The notes beneath the pieces are model-generated. The model was not told where the DNA came from and did not search any database. It was given only the letters and a program-made list of their open reading frames with translations. Positions 37,292 to 46,249 of a DNA stretch of 64,000 nucleotides are shown here, in pieces; position 1 is the first letter of the stretch; each line of letters opens with the position of its first letter. Origin of the DNA: CAVPEV01 sp963703555 (GTDB lineage Bacteria > Actinomycetota > Actinomycetes > Actinomycetales > Cellulomonadaceae); contig CAVPEV010000033.1 of the NCBI GenBank assembly GCA_963703555.1, positions 55,289 through 119,288 on the forward strand, written 5' to 3'. A program made the position numbers and the translations under genes.

Positions 37292-37999
37292 TCACTCGGC
37301 GGGCTCCGTCGCTTCGCCGGTCCAGAACAGGATCCGGGTGCGGCCGATGGTCAGGGTGTTGCCGTCCACGAGGGTGGCCGCCGGCACGTGGTGGCCCTCG
37401 ACGAACAGCCCGTTCGTGGAGCCCAGGTCGGTGGCGACGACGCCGTCGGGGGTGACCCGCAGCTCCAGGTGCCGGCGGGACACCCCGGGGTCGTCGACGA
37501 CGATGTCCGCCTCCGCCCCGCGCCCGATCACCGTCACCGGGCCGGTGAGCAGGTAGCGCTGGCCGTCGATGTCCAGCAACGGGTGCCGGGGGCTGGGCGC
37601 CGGGGCGGTGGCCGGGGCGACGGCACCGCGCACGGTGGCGCTGCTCACCCGGAACCGGCCGGTGTCCAGCTCGGGGTCCTCCGCGAGCTGCACGCTCACC
37701 GGGCCGACGAACGCGTAGCGCTGCTCCCGGGCGTGGTCGGTGACGGCAGTGGCGAGCTCGTCGGCGAGGGCCGCCGCTCCCCACTCCACGACCCGCGCGT
37801 GGTCCTCGGGAGCCAGCTCGATGACGAACTCGTTGGGCACCACGGTGCGGTCGCGGCCGACGACAGCCGCGCGGTCGTCCAGCTCGCGGCGCAGCGCGCT
37901 GGCCAGCTCGACCGGCTTGACCTCGGAGCGGAACACCCGGGCGAAGGCCGTGTTGACGCCCCGCTCGACCATGTTCTCGAACCTGTCGAGGATGCCCAC
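37292..37999 (-). CDS. fhaA: FHA-domain protein FhaA (DUF3662)
   Basis: First gene of the signalling operon. The 235-aa protein has the N-terminal DUF3662 domain (GILDRFENMVERGVNTAFAR, about 1-125), a short Pro/Ala linker and a C-terminal FHA domain with IGRGAEADIVVDDPGVSRRH and LGSTNGLFVEGH. The linker is much shorter than in mycobacterial FhaA. In mycobacteria FhaA binds MviN and phosphorylated kinases; here the role is inferred. The operon promoter should lie in 38000-38159, shared with divergent tRNA-Leu. Confidence 0.95.
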   Translation of the reverse strand: MGILDRFENMVERGVNTAFARVFRSEVKPVELASALRRELDDRAAVVGRDRTVVPNEFVIELAPEDHARVVEWGAAALADELATAVTDHAREQRYAFVGPVSVQLAEDPELDTGRFRVSSATVRGAVAPATAPAPSPRHPLLDIDGQRYLLTGPVTVIGRGAEADIVVDDPGVSRRHLELRVTPDGVVATDLGSTNGLFVEGHHVPAATLVDGNTLTIGRTRILFWTGEATEPAE

Positions 38000-38159
38000 G
38001 ACCCTCCTTCCCTCGCGGTGCGGCTACCGTCGTGTCCCGGACCCCGGGGCCTGTGGGGCGGCGGAGCGCGCGCGCCGCAGGGCCAGGTCGGTCACGATGG
38101 TATCCGCGGGGCAGGCGCAACGGGCGGCTGGTGGCCCTCGTGCTAGTGTTCTGCGTCGC

Positions 38160-38242
38160 GCGCGAGTGGCGGAATGGCAGACGCGCTGGCTTCAGGTGCC
38201 AGTGCCCGCAAGGGCGTGGGGGTTCAAGTCCCCCCTCGCGCA
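38160..38242 (+). tRNA. tRNA-Leu (CAG)
   Basis: An 83-nt class II cloverleaf: acceptor GCGCGAG/CTCGCGC, anticodon stem CTGGC/GCCAG with loop TTCAGGT (anticodon CAG at 38193-38195), a long variable arm (TGCCCGCAAGGGCGT) and T-arm GGGTTCAAGTCC. CCA is not encoded. A possible -10 box, TAGTGT, is at 38144-38149. Confidence 0.96.
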
Positions 38243-38421
38243 CACAGGTCCCCGTGGGGGATGGTCAGGTCGCCTCGAAGGATGTCCGCAGCGACACGGT
38301 TCACTGACACCCCTGCCAGCCGTCGGTGCTGACCGTCGAGCCGGGTTCCACATGGTCTGACCGGAACGGTGACCCGTGGCCTGCGCGCGACGTGGGTAGG
38401 TCGACCATCGAGCCCCGGGGC

Positions 38422-39084
38422 TCAGGCGCCCTGCTGCACCCGGGTGGTCCCGGCGATCGTCCGCCGCAGGGTTTCGGCGTCCATCCGTACGCAGTAGGCC
38501 GGGGTGTCCCGCTCCACGCGCCAGCTGTCGGCCAGGCTGCCGGCCTCGACCGGCTCGAATCCCAGCTCGTCGGTGAGCTCGGCGACCGCGCGGCGGGCGT
38601 CGGGGTCGTCAGCGAACACGGCGAGGGCGCGGCGGTCCGGCGTGCCGGCCGGGGCGCCGGTGGTCGGCAGGTCGGTCGCGTACAGGTGGTTGAACGCCTT
38701 GACGACGGTTGCTCCGATGAGATGGTCCTGGACCAGCTGGGAGGTCGTCCGCTCGTTGCGGTCCAGCGCCCCGATGCGGCCGTCGCGCTGCGGGTAGTAG
38801 TTCGTCGTGTCGATGACCACTCGGTCGGCTAACGGCTCGGCCGGGATGTCGGGGACGGCGCGCAGCGGCACCGACAGGACGATGACGGCGCCGGCCCGGG
38901 CCGCCTGCGCCACGGTGGCCGCCCGGGCGTGGTCGCCCAGCTCGGTGACCAGGTCGGCGAGGGTGTCCGGCCCGCGGGAGTTGGACAGCACGACGTCGTG
39001 CCCGTGCGCCACTGCCAGGCGGGCCAGCCCGCTGCCGATGTTGCCGGAACCGATGAAGCCGATGGTTGTCACGTTGGCTCCCAA
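38422..39084 (-). CDS. NADPH-dependent F420 reductase-like oxidoreductase
   Basis: Rossmann-fold protein of the NADP/coenzyme F420 oxidoreductase family (220 aa). It begins with TIGFIGSGNIGSGLARLAVA (dinucleotide-binding GxGxxG), then LSNSRGPDTLADLV, VIVLSVPLRAVPDIP, VIDTTNYYPQRDG and VKAFNHLYATDLPT. Real F420:NADP reductases and paralogs without F420 share this layout, and I cannot tell which this is. Single gene, divergent from map; start ATG at 39084. Confidence 0.85.
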   Translation of the reverse strand: MGANVTTIGFIGSGNIGSGLARLAVAHGHDVVLSNSRGPDTLADLVTELGDHARAATVAQAARAGAVIVLSVPLRAVPDIPAEPLADRVVIDTTNYYPQRDGRIGALDRNERTTSQLVQDHLIGATVVKAFNHLYATDLPTTGAPAGTPDRRALAVFADDPDARRAVAELTDELGFEPVEAGSLADSWRVERDTPAYCVRMDAETLRRTIAGTTRVQQGA

Positions 39085-39214
39085 CCGTGCCGGCCGTCGG
39101 GCTGTTCCGCCCGGATGGCACCGATCGGCCGGCTCGATGCGCGGATCGAGTGGCTCCCGCTGCGTGGCGGGCGCTCACGCCGGGCGGCCCGTCGCGGGGT
39201 GAGAAGGTTGGGGG

Positions 39215-39982
39215 GTGGTGCAGCTGAGAAGTGCGGCGGAGATCGAGGCCATGCGTCCGGCGGGGCGCTTCGTGGCCGGGGTGCTCGAGTCGTTGCGGGA
39301 CGTCGCCCGGGTCGGGATGACGTCCGCCGACCTCGACGCCCACGCACACCTGATGATCGACGAGGCCGGAGCGCACTCGGTCTACCTGGGCTACCACCCG
39401 TCGTTCGGGGCCATGCCCTACCCGGGCGTGCTGTGCATCTCCGTCAACGACGCGGCCCTGCACGGGCTGCCGTCGCAACGGGCGCTGGAGGACGGCGACG
39501 TGGTGAGCGTCGACTTCGCGGCGCAGGTGCAGGGCTGGGTGGCCGACTCCGCACTCACCTTCCAGGTGGGCACCCAGACGCCGGAGGCGCAGGCACTCAT
39601 CGAGACGACCGAGCGGGCCCTGGCGGCCGGGATCGCCCAGGCGCGGGTCGGCAAACGCCTCGGTGACATCTCCGCGGCGGTCGGCGCGGTCGGCCGCGCG
39701 GGCGGCTTCGGGATCAACGGCGACTTCGGTGGTCACGGGGTGGGCCGCACCATGCACGAGGACCCGTTCGTGCCCAACCTCGGTCACGCAGGGCGCGGGA
39801 TGCGGCTCAAGCCGGGCCTGGTCATCGCCATCGAGCCGTGGTTCATGGCCGGGGGGGACGACTACCACGTCGACGACGACGGCTGGACGATCCGCAGCGC
39901 CGACGGCTCGCTGACCGCGCACGCCGAGCACACCGTCGTGATCACCCGCGAGGGTCCGCTGATCCTCACCGCGCGGGACTGA
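39215..39982 (+). CDS. map: Type I methionine aminopeptidase
   Basis: Removes the initiator methionine. The 255-aa protein has the pita-bread fold residues: metal ligands Asp in SVDFAAQVQGWVADSALTF, His in GHGVGRTMHEDP, Glu in IAIEPWF and the last Glu in THAEHTVV-type (TAHAEHTVVITREG). It starts at two tandem GTG codons (39215 and 39218); either may be used. It is divergent from the oxidoreductase gene. A triplicated 10-mer follows the stop. Confidence 0.95.
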   Translation: MVQLRSAAEIEAMRPAGRFVAGVLESLRDVARVGMTSADLDAHAHLMIDEAGAHSVYLGYHPSFGAMPYPGVLCISVNDAALHGLPSQRALEDGDVVSVDFAAQVQGWVADSALTFQVGTQTPEAQALIETTERALAAGIAQARVGKRLGDISAAVGAVGRAGGFGINGDFGGHGVGRTMHEDPFVPNLGHAGRGMRLKPGLVIAIEPWFMAGGDDYHVDDDGWTIRSADGSLTAHAEHTVVITREGPLILTARD

Positions 39983-40014
39983 CGGCCGCGGGACTGACGA
40001 CCGCGCGGGACTGA
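39973..40014 (+). repeat. Triplicated 10-mer spanning the map stop
   Basis: GCGGGACTGA occurs three times: 39973-39982 (contains the map stop), 39988-39997 and 40005-40014. The spacing is 15 and 17 bp. It looks like local duplication of the gene end. Confidence 0.8.
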
Positions 40015-40081
40015 GCACCAGTCGGTCCCGATGCCCGGCCGGTAGCGACGGCCGCGCGCCGTCGTTTGCGATCATGGGTGG

Positions 40082-40609
40082 GTGAGCCGTCCGTACCGCG
40101 TCCTCGTCGTCTGCACCGGCAACATCTGCCGGTCCGCCATGGCCGAGGTGGTGCTCCGGCACCGGGTCGAGGCGGCCGGCCTGGCGGACCAGGTGGTAGT
40201 GGATTCCGCGGGGGTCTGCGACGAGGAGCGCGGCAACCCCATCGACCGCCGGGCTGCCCGGGTGCTCGCTGCCCGCGGCTACCCGGTTCCGGTGCGCCGT
40301 GCCCGGCAGGTGCGGGCCGAGGAGCTGGCCGGCGACGACCTCGTGCTAGCGATGACCTCGGCGCACGCGAGGGCCCTGCGCCGGATGGCCGGCACCGCGG
40401 GCGTGGCGGCGCGGTTGCGGCTGTACCGCACATTCGACCCGTCGGCACCGCGGCTGCCGGAGGGTGGCCCGGAGCACCTGCTGGACGTCGTCGACCCGTG
40501 GTACGGCGGGATGGCCGACTTCGAGGCGTGCCTGGACCAGGTCGAGGCGGCCGCCGGCGGGATCGTCGGGCACGTCCGTGCCGAGCTCGCCGCGGCCGAG
40601 CGCGCCTGA
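40082..40609 (+). CDS. Low-molecular-weight protein tyrosine phosphatase
   Basis: Dephosphorylates phosphotyrosine or related substrates. The 175-aa protein has the P-loop CTGNICRS near residue 12 (catalytic Cys and Arg) and the general-acid aspartate in VVDPWYGGMADFEACLDQVE. The start is a GTG (SRPYRVLVVCTGN) and no ribosome-binding site is evident. Physiological substrate unknown; it may act on capsule or signalling proteins. Confidence 0.93.
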   Translation: MSRPYRVLVVCTGNICRSAMAEVVLRHRVEAAGLADQVVVDSAGVCDEERGNPIDRRAARVLAARGYPVPVRRARQVRAEELAGDDLVLAMTSAHARALRRMAGTAGVAARLRLYRTFDPSAPRLPEGGPEHLLDVVDPWYGGMADFEACLDQVEAAAGGIVGHVRAELAAAERA

Positions 40610-40717
40610 GCGCGGGGCGCTGTCGGCGCCCGTGCCGCGGACCGGTGCGCGGACGCACGCATCGTCGCGACGGCGCGCGCGGCTACGCTGACCGGACAAC
40701 CGAACACGCTGCTCGAA

Positions 40718-41002
40718 CCGTGGCGGGAGAGCTCCCGCCGGCTGCGCCGTCGAACGGGCCCACCGGCCCGGGACCGGACGGCCGTGGTGGGGCGCCGAAG
40801 GAGCAAGCCCTCCCCGGGAATCTCTCAGGCCACCCGTACCGTCGCGGCCAGGCAACTCTGGAAAGCGGCCGTCCCGATGGGCGGCCCACCGACGGTGCAA
40901 GCCGCACACGCCCTGCGTCCCCGCCCTGCGGACGGCGCTGGCCGGGTGCGGCCAAACTCTCAGGTCGCGTGCCCACGCGGAGGACAGAGCGGGGAGGACG
41001 AC
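40718..41002 (+). promoter_or_regulatory. Tandem glycine riboswitch
   Basis: Two glycine aptamers in series lie upstream of gcvP. The first has GCCGAAGGAGCAAGCC (40794-40809) and AATCTCTCAGGC (40819-40830), joined by GGCAACTCTGGAAAGCGG to the second, which has GACGGTGCAAGCCGC, AAACTCTCAGG and AGGACAGAGCGGGGAGGACG. Both show the hallmark GCAAGCC and CTCTCAGG elements. Glycine binding turns on the glycine-cleavage operon in known cases. The ribosome-binding GAAAGGG is at 41034-41040. The preceding 108 bp after the phosphatase hold no gene. Boundaries are approximate. Confidence 0.93.
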
Positions 41003-41045
41003 CTCGTCCACCCCGGCGCGCGCCGGTTGGTCCGAAAGGGTGCCC

Positions 41046-44000
41046 ATGACCACCATCAGCAGCGTCCCGCCCGTCTCCGGCGGGTCGGCGCCCGGCTCGC
41101 ACGGCCGCGTCCCGGCCGCCGCACCGGTGCACGACCCCGCGGCAGCGGTCTTCGCCGACCGGCACATCGGGCCGCGCGGCGGCGACACCGCGCACATGCT
41201 CGCCGCGGTCGGCTACGACTCGCTGGACACCCTCGTCGACGCCGCGGTCCCGGCCGGCATCCGCACGGATCGCCCGCTGGACCTGCCCCCGGCCCGTTCC
41301 GAGGAGGAGGTGCTCGCCGCGCTGCGTGCGGTGGCGGCGCGCAACACCGTCTCCGTGCCGATGATCGGGCTGGGCTACTACGGCACAACCACTCCGGCGG
41401 TGATCCGGCGCAACGTGCTGGAGTCCCCCGCCTGGTACACCGCCTACACCCCCTACCAGCCGGAGATCTCCCAGGGTCGCCTGGAGGCGCTGCTCACCTT
41501 CCAGACGGTGATCGCGGACCTCACCGGGCTGCCGGTGGCCAACGCCTCCCTGCTGGACGAGCCGACCGCGGTGGCCGAGGCGGTCGCCCTGCTGCGCCGT
41601 GCCGCCCACGGCCGCGACGGCGTGGTGGTGCTGGACGCCGAGCTGTTCCCGCAGTCGCTGGCGGTCGCACGGGGCCGCGCGGCGGCCGCCGGGCAGCCGG
41701 TGGTGGTCGCGGACCTGACCGACGGGCTGCCTGCCGTCCAGGGGGACCTCGTCGGAGTGGTGCTTCAGCAGCCGGGGGCCTCGGGTGAGCTCCGCGACCT
41801 GCGCGGGCTGGTGGCCGCGGCGCACGAGCGTGGTGCGCTGGTTGCGGTGGCGACCGACCTGCTCGCCATCACCCTCGTCACCTCCCCCGGGGAGCTAGGT
41901 GCGGACGTGGCGATCGGCTCCGCCCAGCGGTTCGGCGTGCCGCTGTTCTACGGCGGGCCGCACGCGGCCTTCATGGCGGTGCGCACCGGGCTGGAGCGGA
42001 TGCTGCCCGGCCGGCTCGTCGGGGTGAGCATCGACGCGGACGGGGCGCCGGCCTACCGGCTCGCCCTGCAGACCCGGGAGCAGCACATCCGCCGGGAGAA
42101 GGCGACGAGCAACATCTGCACCGCGCAGGCGCTGTTGGCCGTGGTGGCGGCGATGTACGCCGTGTACCACGGGCCGGCCGGGCTGCGGGCGATCGCCGAG
42201 CGGGTGCACGGGCGAGCGCTGTGGCTGGCCGACGGCCTGCGGGCGGTCGGTGCGGACGTCGAGCACGCGGTGTTCTTCGACACGGTGCGGGCCGGCGTGC
42301 CGGGACGGGCCCGGGCGGTGGTCGCCGCGGCTGCCGCGCGTGGCATCGACCTGTGGGCTCCGGACGACGACCACGTCCAGGTGGCCTGCGACGAGACGAC
42401 GACCGTCGAGCACCTGCGCGAGGTCGTGGCCGGCGTCGCCGAGGCGCTCGGCACCGAACCGGGCGCATGGGCTGCGACGGCGGACGACGTTGCCTCGGTG
42501 GGCGGCCCTGCGGGGTCCGACGCGCCGGTCCTGGCGGGTGCGGCCGCGGCCGACCTGCCAGCGTGGGCGCGGCGGACCACCGACTACCTCACCCACCCGG
42601 TGTTCCACACCCATCGCTCGGAGACGGCGATGCTGCGCTACCTGCGCCTGCTCGCCGACCGCGACCTTGCCCTGGACCGCACCATGATCCCGCTGGGCTC
42701 GTGCACAATGAAGCTCAACGCCACGGTGGAGATGGAGTCGATCTCCTGGCCGGAGCTGGCCGGGCTGCACCCGTACGTCCCCCGGGAACGGGCCGCCGGG
42801 TACGCGCAGATCGTCGACGACCTGTGCCACTGGCTCGCGGAGGTCACCGGGTATGCGGCCGTGTCCCTGCAGCCCAACGCCGGGTCCCAGGGAGAGGTGG
42901 CCGGGCTGCAGGCGATCCGCGCCTACCACGCGGCCCGGCGTGCGGACGCGCTGCAGCAGCAGGCGCTACCCGACGGCGGTGCGTCCCTCGGTGCCGAGCT
43001 CGCGCCGGTCCGGGACGTCTGCCTCATCCCCGCCTCCGCGCATGGCACCAACGCCGCCTCGGCCGCTCTCGCCGGGCTGCGCGTCGTCGTCGTGGCCACC
43101 GCGCCGGACGGGTCGATCGACCTGGCGGACCTGCGGGCCACGCTGGCGCAGCACGGCCCGCGGGTCGCCGCCATCATGATCACCTACCCCTCCACGCACG
43201 GGGTGTACGAGGAGCAGGCGCGCACGGTCGCCGACCTGGTGCACGCCGCCGGCGGGCAGGTCTACATCGACGGCGCCAACCTCAACGCGCTCGTCGGGCT
43301 GACCCGGCTCGCCGAGCTCGGCGGGGACGTGTCCCACCTCAACCTGCACAAGACGTTCTGCATCCCGCACGGCGGCGGCGGACCGGGCGTCGGACCCATC
43401 GCGGTGGCCGCGCACCTGGCGCCCTACCTGCCCGGCGACCCGACGCCCGGCGCCCCGGAGGGTGCGGTGCCGCCGGTGGCCGGCACACTGTACGGGTCGG
43501 CCGGGATCCTGCCGATCTCCTGGGCCTACGTCGCCCTGATGGGACCGGACGGCCTGCGCCGGGCCACCGAGCACGCCGTCCTGGCCGCCAACTACCTCGC
43601 GGCCCGGCTCGGCCCGGCCTACCCCGTGCTGTACACGGGTCCGCACGGGCTGGTGGCCCACGAGTGCCTGCTCGACGTCCGGCCGCTCACCCAGCGCACC
43701 GGTGTCACCGCCGAGGATGTCGCCAAGCGGCTGATGGACTATGGCTTCCACGCCCCGACGCTGTCCTTCCCCGTCGCCGGCACGCTGATGGTGGAGCCGA
43801 CGGAGAGCGAGGACCTGGCCGAGCTGGACCGGTTCGTCGAGGCGATGCTGGCGATCCGTGCGGAGATCGAGGACGTGGCGGACGGCCGGTGGCCGCTGGC
43901 CGACTCGCCGCTGCGCCAGGCGCCGCACACCGCCGCGTGCGTCAGCGCGGACACCTGGGAGCACGCCTACCCGCGCTCGCTGGCCGCATACCCGGTGCCC

Positions 44001-44132
44001 GGTCTGCGCACTGCCAAGTACTGGCCGCCGGTGCGACGCATCGACGGCGCATACGGGGACCGGCACCTGGTGTGCGCGTGCCCACCGCCGGAGGCGTTCG
44101 CCGAGACCCTGGACGAGGAGACGACCCGATGA
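41046..44132 (+). CDS. gcvP: Glycine dehydrogenase (aminomethyl-transferring), P-protein
   Basis: Pyridoxal-phosphate enzyme that decarboxylates glycine and passes the aminomethyl group to lipoyl-GcvH. The 1028-aa product is the long fused P-protein. The PLP lysine is in HLNLHKTFCIPHGGGGPG, and other conserved stretches are SNICTAQALLAV and GSCTMKLNATVEM. The ATG at 41046 follows GAAAGGG; a GTG at 41040 is also in frame. It is under the tandem glycine riboswitch and overlaps gcvT by 4 nt. Confidence 0.97.
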   Translation: MTTISSVPPVSGGSAPGSHGRVPAAAPVHDPAAAVFADRHIGPRGGDTAHMLAAVGYDSLDTLVDAAVPAGIRTDRPLDLPPARSEEEVLAALRAVAARNTVSVPMIGLGYYGTTTPAVIRRNVLESPAWYTAYTPYQPEISQGRLEALLTFQTVIADLTGLPVANASLLDEPTAVAEAVALLRRAAHGRDGVVVLDAELFPQSLAVARGRAAAAGQPVVVADLTDGLPAVQGDLVGVVLQQPGASGELRDLRGLVAAAHERGALVAVATDLLAITLVTSPGELGADVAIGSAQRFGVPLFYGGPHAAFMAVRTGLERMLPGRLVGVSIDADGAPAYRLALQTREQHIRREKATSNICTAQALLAVVAAMYAVYHGPAGLRAIAERVHGRALWLADGLRAVGADVEHAVFFDTVRAGVPGRARAVVAAAAARGIDLWAPDDDHVQVACDETTTVEHLREVVAGVAEALGTEPGAWAATADDVASVGGPAGSDAPVLAGAAAADLPAWARRTTDYLTHPVFHTHRSETAMLRYLRLLADRDLALDRTMIPLGSCTMKLNATVEMESISWPELAGLHPYVPRERAAGYAQIVDDLCHWLAEVTGYAAVSLQPNAGSQGEVAGLQAIRAYHAARRADALQQQALPDGGASLGAELAPVRDVCLIPASAHGTNAASAALAGLRVVVVATAPDGSIDLADLRATLAQHGPRVAAIMITYPSTHGVYEEQARTVADLVHAAGGQVYIDGANLNALVGLTRLAELGGDVSHLNLHKTFCIPHGGGGPGVGPIAVAAHLAPYLPGDPTPGAPEGAVPPVAGTLYGSAGILPISWAYVALMGPDGLRRATEHAVLAANYLAARLGPAYPVLYTGPHGLVAHECLLDVRPLTQRTGVTAEDVAKRLMDYGFHAPTLSFPVAGTLMVEPTESEDLAELDRFVEAMLAIRAEIEDVADGRWPLADSPLRQAPHTAACVSADTWEHAYPRSLAAYPVPGLRTAKYWPPVRRIDGAYGDRHLVCACPPPEAFAETLDEETTR

Positions 44133-45331
44133 GCACGCCCACGTCCGGCACGCCGGCGCCCACGCCCGGCACGCCCACGTCCGGCACGCCGGCGCCGCGA
44201 CGCTCGCCGCTGCACGACGAGCACATCGCGTTGGGCGCGACGATGACGGCGTTCGCCGGCTGGTCGATGCCGCTGCGCTACACCTCCGACATCGCCGAGC
44301 ACACCGCGGTGCGCACCGCGGCCGGGCTGTTCGACCTGTCCCACATGGGCGAGCTGGAGATCACCGGCCCGCAGGCGGGGCTCGGCCTGGACCTGGCGCT
44401 GGTCGGCGCCCTGTCCACGCTGGCCGTCGGCCGCGCCCGGTACACGATGATCTGCGCCGCCGACGGCGGGGTGCTCGACGACCTGGTCGTCTACCGGCTG
44501 GATGAGCAGCGGTTCCTCGTGGTGGCCAACGCCGCCAACGTCGACGTCGTGCGGGAGGCCCTGCGCGACCGCCTGGCCGGTCTGCGCGCCGAGCTGACCG
44601 ACCGGACGGCGGACGTCGCGCTCGTCGCCGTGCAGGGCCCGCGGGCCGAGGGCATCGTCATGGCGCTGGTCGACGACCCGGGTCAGCGCGCCGCGGTGCG
44701 CGGACTGCGCTACTACACGGCCACCCGCGCGACCGTCGCGCTCGTCGCCGGCCTGGTCGCCCGGACCGGGTACACGGGTGAGGACGGCTTCGAGCTGTTC
44801 GTGCCCGCCGCGGACGCCCCGACGCTGTGGCGCACCCTGGTCGCCACCGGCGCGCCCGACGGTCTGGTGCCGGCCGGCCTGGCCGCCCGGGACAGCCTGC
44901 GCCTGGAGGCGGGCATGCCGCTGTACGGCAACGAGCTGGACACCACGACGACGCCGTACGACGCCGGGCTGGGTCGGGTGGTCCGGCTCGACAAGGCGGC
45001 CGCCGACGGCACGCCGTTGCCGTTCGTCGGGCGCGACGCGCTGGCCGCCCGCGCCGACGCCGGTCGGCCTCGCACGCTCGTCGGGCTCCAGCTCCTCGGG
45101 CGCCGGGCAGCACGGCACGGCTACCCCGTCACCGCCAGGACCGCGGACGACGACCCTGCCGTCGGGGTGGTCACCTCGGGCGCGCCGTCCCCGACGCTGG
45201 GGTACCCGATCGCCATGGCCTACGTCCCGCCTCGGCTCGCCGAGCCGGGCACGGAGCTGGCCGTCGACGTGCGCGGCCGGCGGGAGCCGGCGCGCGTGGT
45301 GCCGCTGCCCTTCTACCGTCGTCCCCGCTGA
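44129..45331 (+). CDS. gcvT: Aminomethyltransferase (T-protein)
   Basis: Transfers the aminomethyl carbon from GcvH to tetrahydrofolate and releases ammonia. The 400-aa protein has MTAFAGWSMPLRYTSDIAEH, FDLSHMGELEITG, RTGYTGEDGFELFV and LRLEAGMPLYGNELD. The first 24 residues are a Thr/Pro/Gly repeat (TPTSGTPAP twice) absent from homologs; the true enzyme begins at RRSPLHDEH. The start overlaps the gcvP stop (ATGA). Confidence 0.96.
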   Translation: MSTPTSGTPAPTPGTPTSGTPAPRRSPLHDEHIALGATMTAFAGWSMPLRYTSDIAEHTAVRTAAGLFDLSHMGELEITGPQAGLGLDLALVGALSTLAVGRARYTMICAADGGVLDDLVVYRLDEQRFLVVANAANVDVVREALRDRLAGLRAELTDRTADVALVAVQGPRAEGIVMALVDDPGQRAAVRGLRYYTATRATVALVAGLVARTGYTGEDGFELFVPAADAPTLWRTLVATGAPDGLVPAGLAARDSLRLEAGMPLYGNELDTTTTPYDAGLGRVVRLDKAAADGTPLPFVGRDALAARADAGRPRTLVGLQLLGRRAARHGYPVTARTADDDPAVGVVTSGAPSPTLGYPIAMAYVPPRLAEPGTELAVDVRGRREPARVVPLPFYRRPR

Positions 45332-45404
45332 GCCGGGCCGGTTCCCGCCCGGGCTCGGCGCGCCGTACCGTTGTGCCCACCCCCTGAGCCACCCGGAGAG
45401 TCGC

Positions 45405-45776
45405 ATGGCCGAGATCCCCGCCCACCTGGAGTACACCGCCGAGCACGAGTGGCTCGAGGCCGGCTCCCCCGCCACCGTCGGGATCACCGCGACGGCGGCC
45501 GAGGCGCTCGGCGACATCGTCTACCTGGAGCTGCCGGCGGTCGGTGACGAGGTCGCCGCCGGAGCCGTCATCGGCGAGATCGAGTCGACGAAGTCGGTCT
45601 CCGAGCTCTACTCGCCGGTCACCGGGACCGTCGTGGAGGTCAACACGGCGGCAGTCGAGGACCCGGCCGTGGTGAACACCGATCCGTACGGGGACGGCTG
45701 GCTGGTCCGGCTGGACGTCACGAGCACCGGTGCACTGCTCACCGCGGAGGAGTACGCGGCGATCACCGCCGGGTGA
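45405..45776 (+). CDS. gcvH: Glycine cleavage system H protein
   Basis: Lipoyl carrier of the glycine-cleavage complex. The 123-aa protein reads AEIPAHLEYTAEHEWLEAGS and has the lipoylated lysine in GEIESTKSVSELYSPVTG near residue 62. Length and motif are canonical. It follows gcvT after 73 bp and a GGAGAG ribosome-binding site, completing the P-T-H order. Confidence 0.97.
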   Translation: MAEIPAHLEYTAEHEWLEAGSPATVGITATAAEALGDIVYLELPAVGDEVAAGAVIGEIESTKSVSELYSPVTGTVVEVNTAAVEDPAVVNTDPYGDGWLVRLDVTSTGALLTAEEYAAITAG

Positions 45777-46014
45777 CGGCTCCGCCGGCCGCTAGGCCGA
45801 ACGGGTGAATCGTGTGCGGTCATCTCGTCACCTCGTGTCCGTGAGCAGCGCAGATGCCCGGCGCTTCCGGTCGCGGGACCCCGCGCAGCCGCCTGCGCCC
45901 ACAAGGAGCGGGCGAAGTCGCGTCATAGTGCCCGCGCCGGCCGATCTGATGGTGTAGAAGCCGAGACACGGGAGCGGTCCTGTGCCCCGGCGAGCGAACA
46001 CATCGGAGGGCACT

Positions 46015-46242
46015 ATGACCGCAACGGACCGAGGCACTGCGACCATGACGGCGCCGCTGACACGTCGGGAGCGGGTGGTCCTCGGCGAGCTGACCGAGGA
46101 CGTCACGCTCGAGGAGATCGCCGCGCGGCTGTTCGTGTCGCGCAACACGGTGAAGTCGCAGGTCCGCTCGCTGTACCGGAAGATCGGCGTGTCCACCCGC
46201 GCGGAGGCGGTGGAGTGGGCCAGGGCCAACGAGCCGCGGTGA
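46015..46242 (+). CDS. Stand-alone LuxR-type HTH protein
   Basis: A 75-aa transcription factor made of only the LuxR/GerE helix-turn-helix: LTRRERVVLGELTEDVTLEE, IAARLFVSRNTVKSQVRSLY, RKIGVSTRAEAVEWA. No receiver or ligand domain is present. The ATG at 46015 follows GGAGGG. An in-frame GTG at 45982 would add 11 residues. Such orphan LuxR HTHs occur in Micrococcales; target unknown. The 238-bp gap after gcvH holds no other gene I can support. Confidence 0.85.
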   Translation: MTATDRGTATMTAPLTRRERVVLGELTEDVTLEEIAARLFVSRNTVKSQVRSLYRKIGVSTRAEAVEWARANEPR

Positions 46243-46249
46243 CAGCTCG

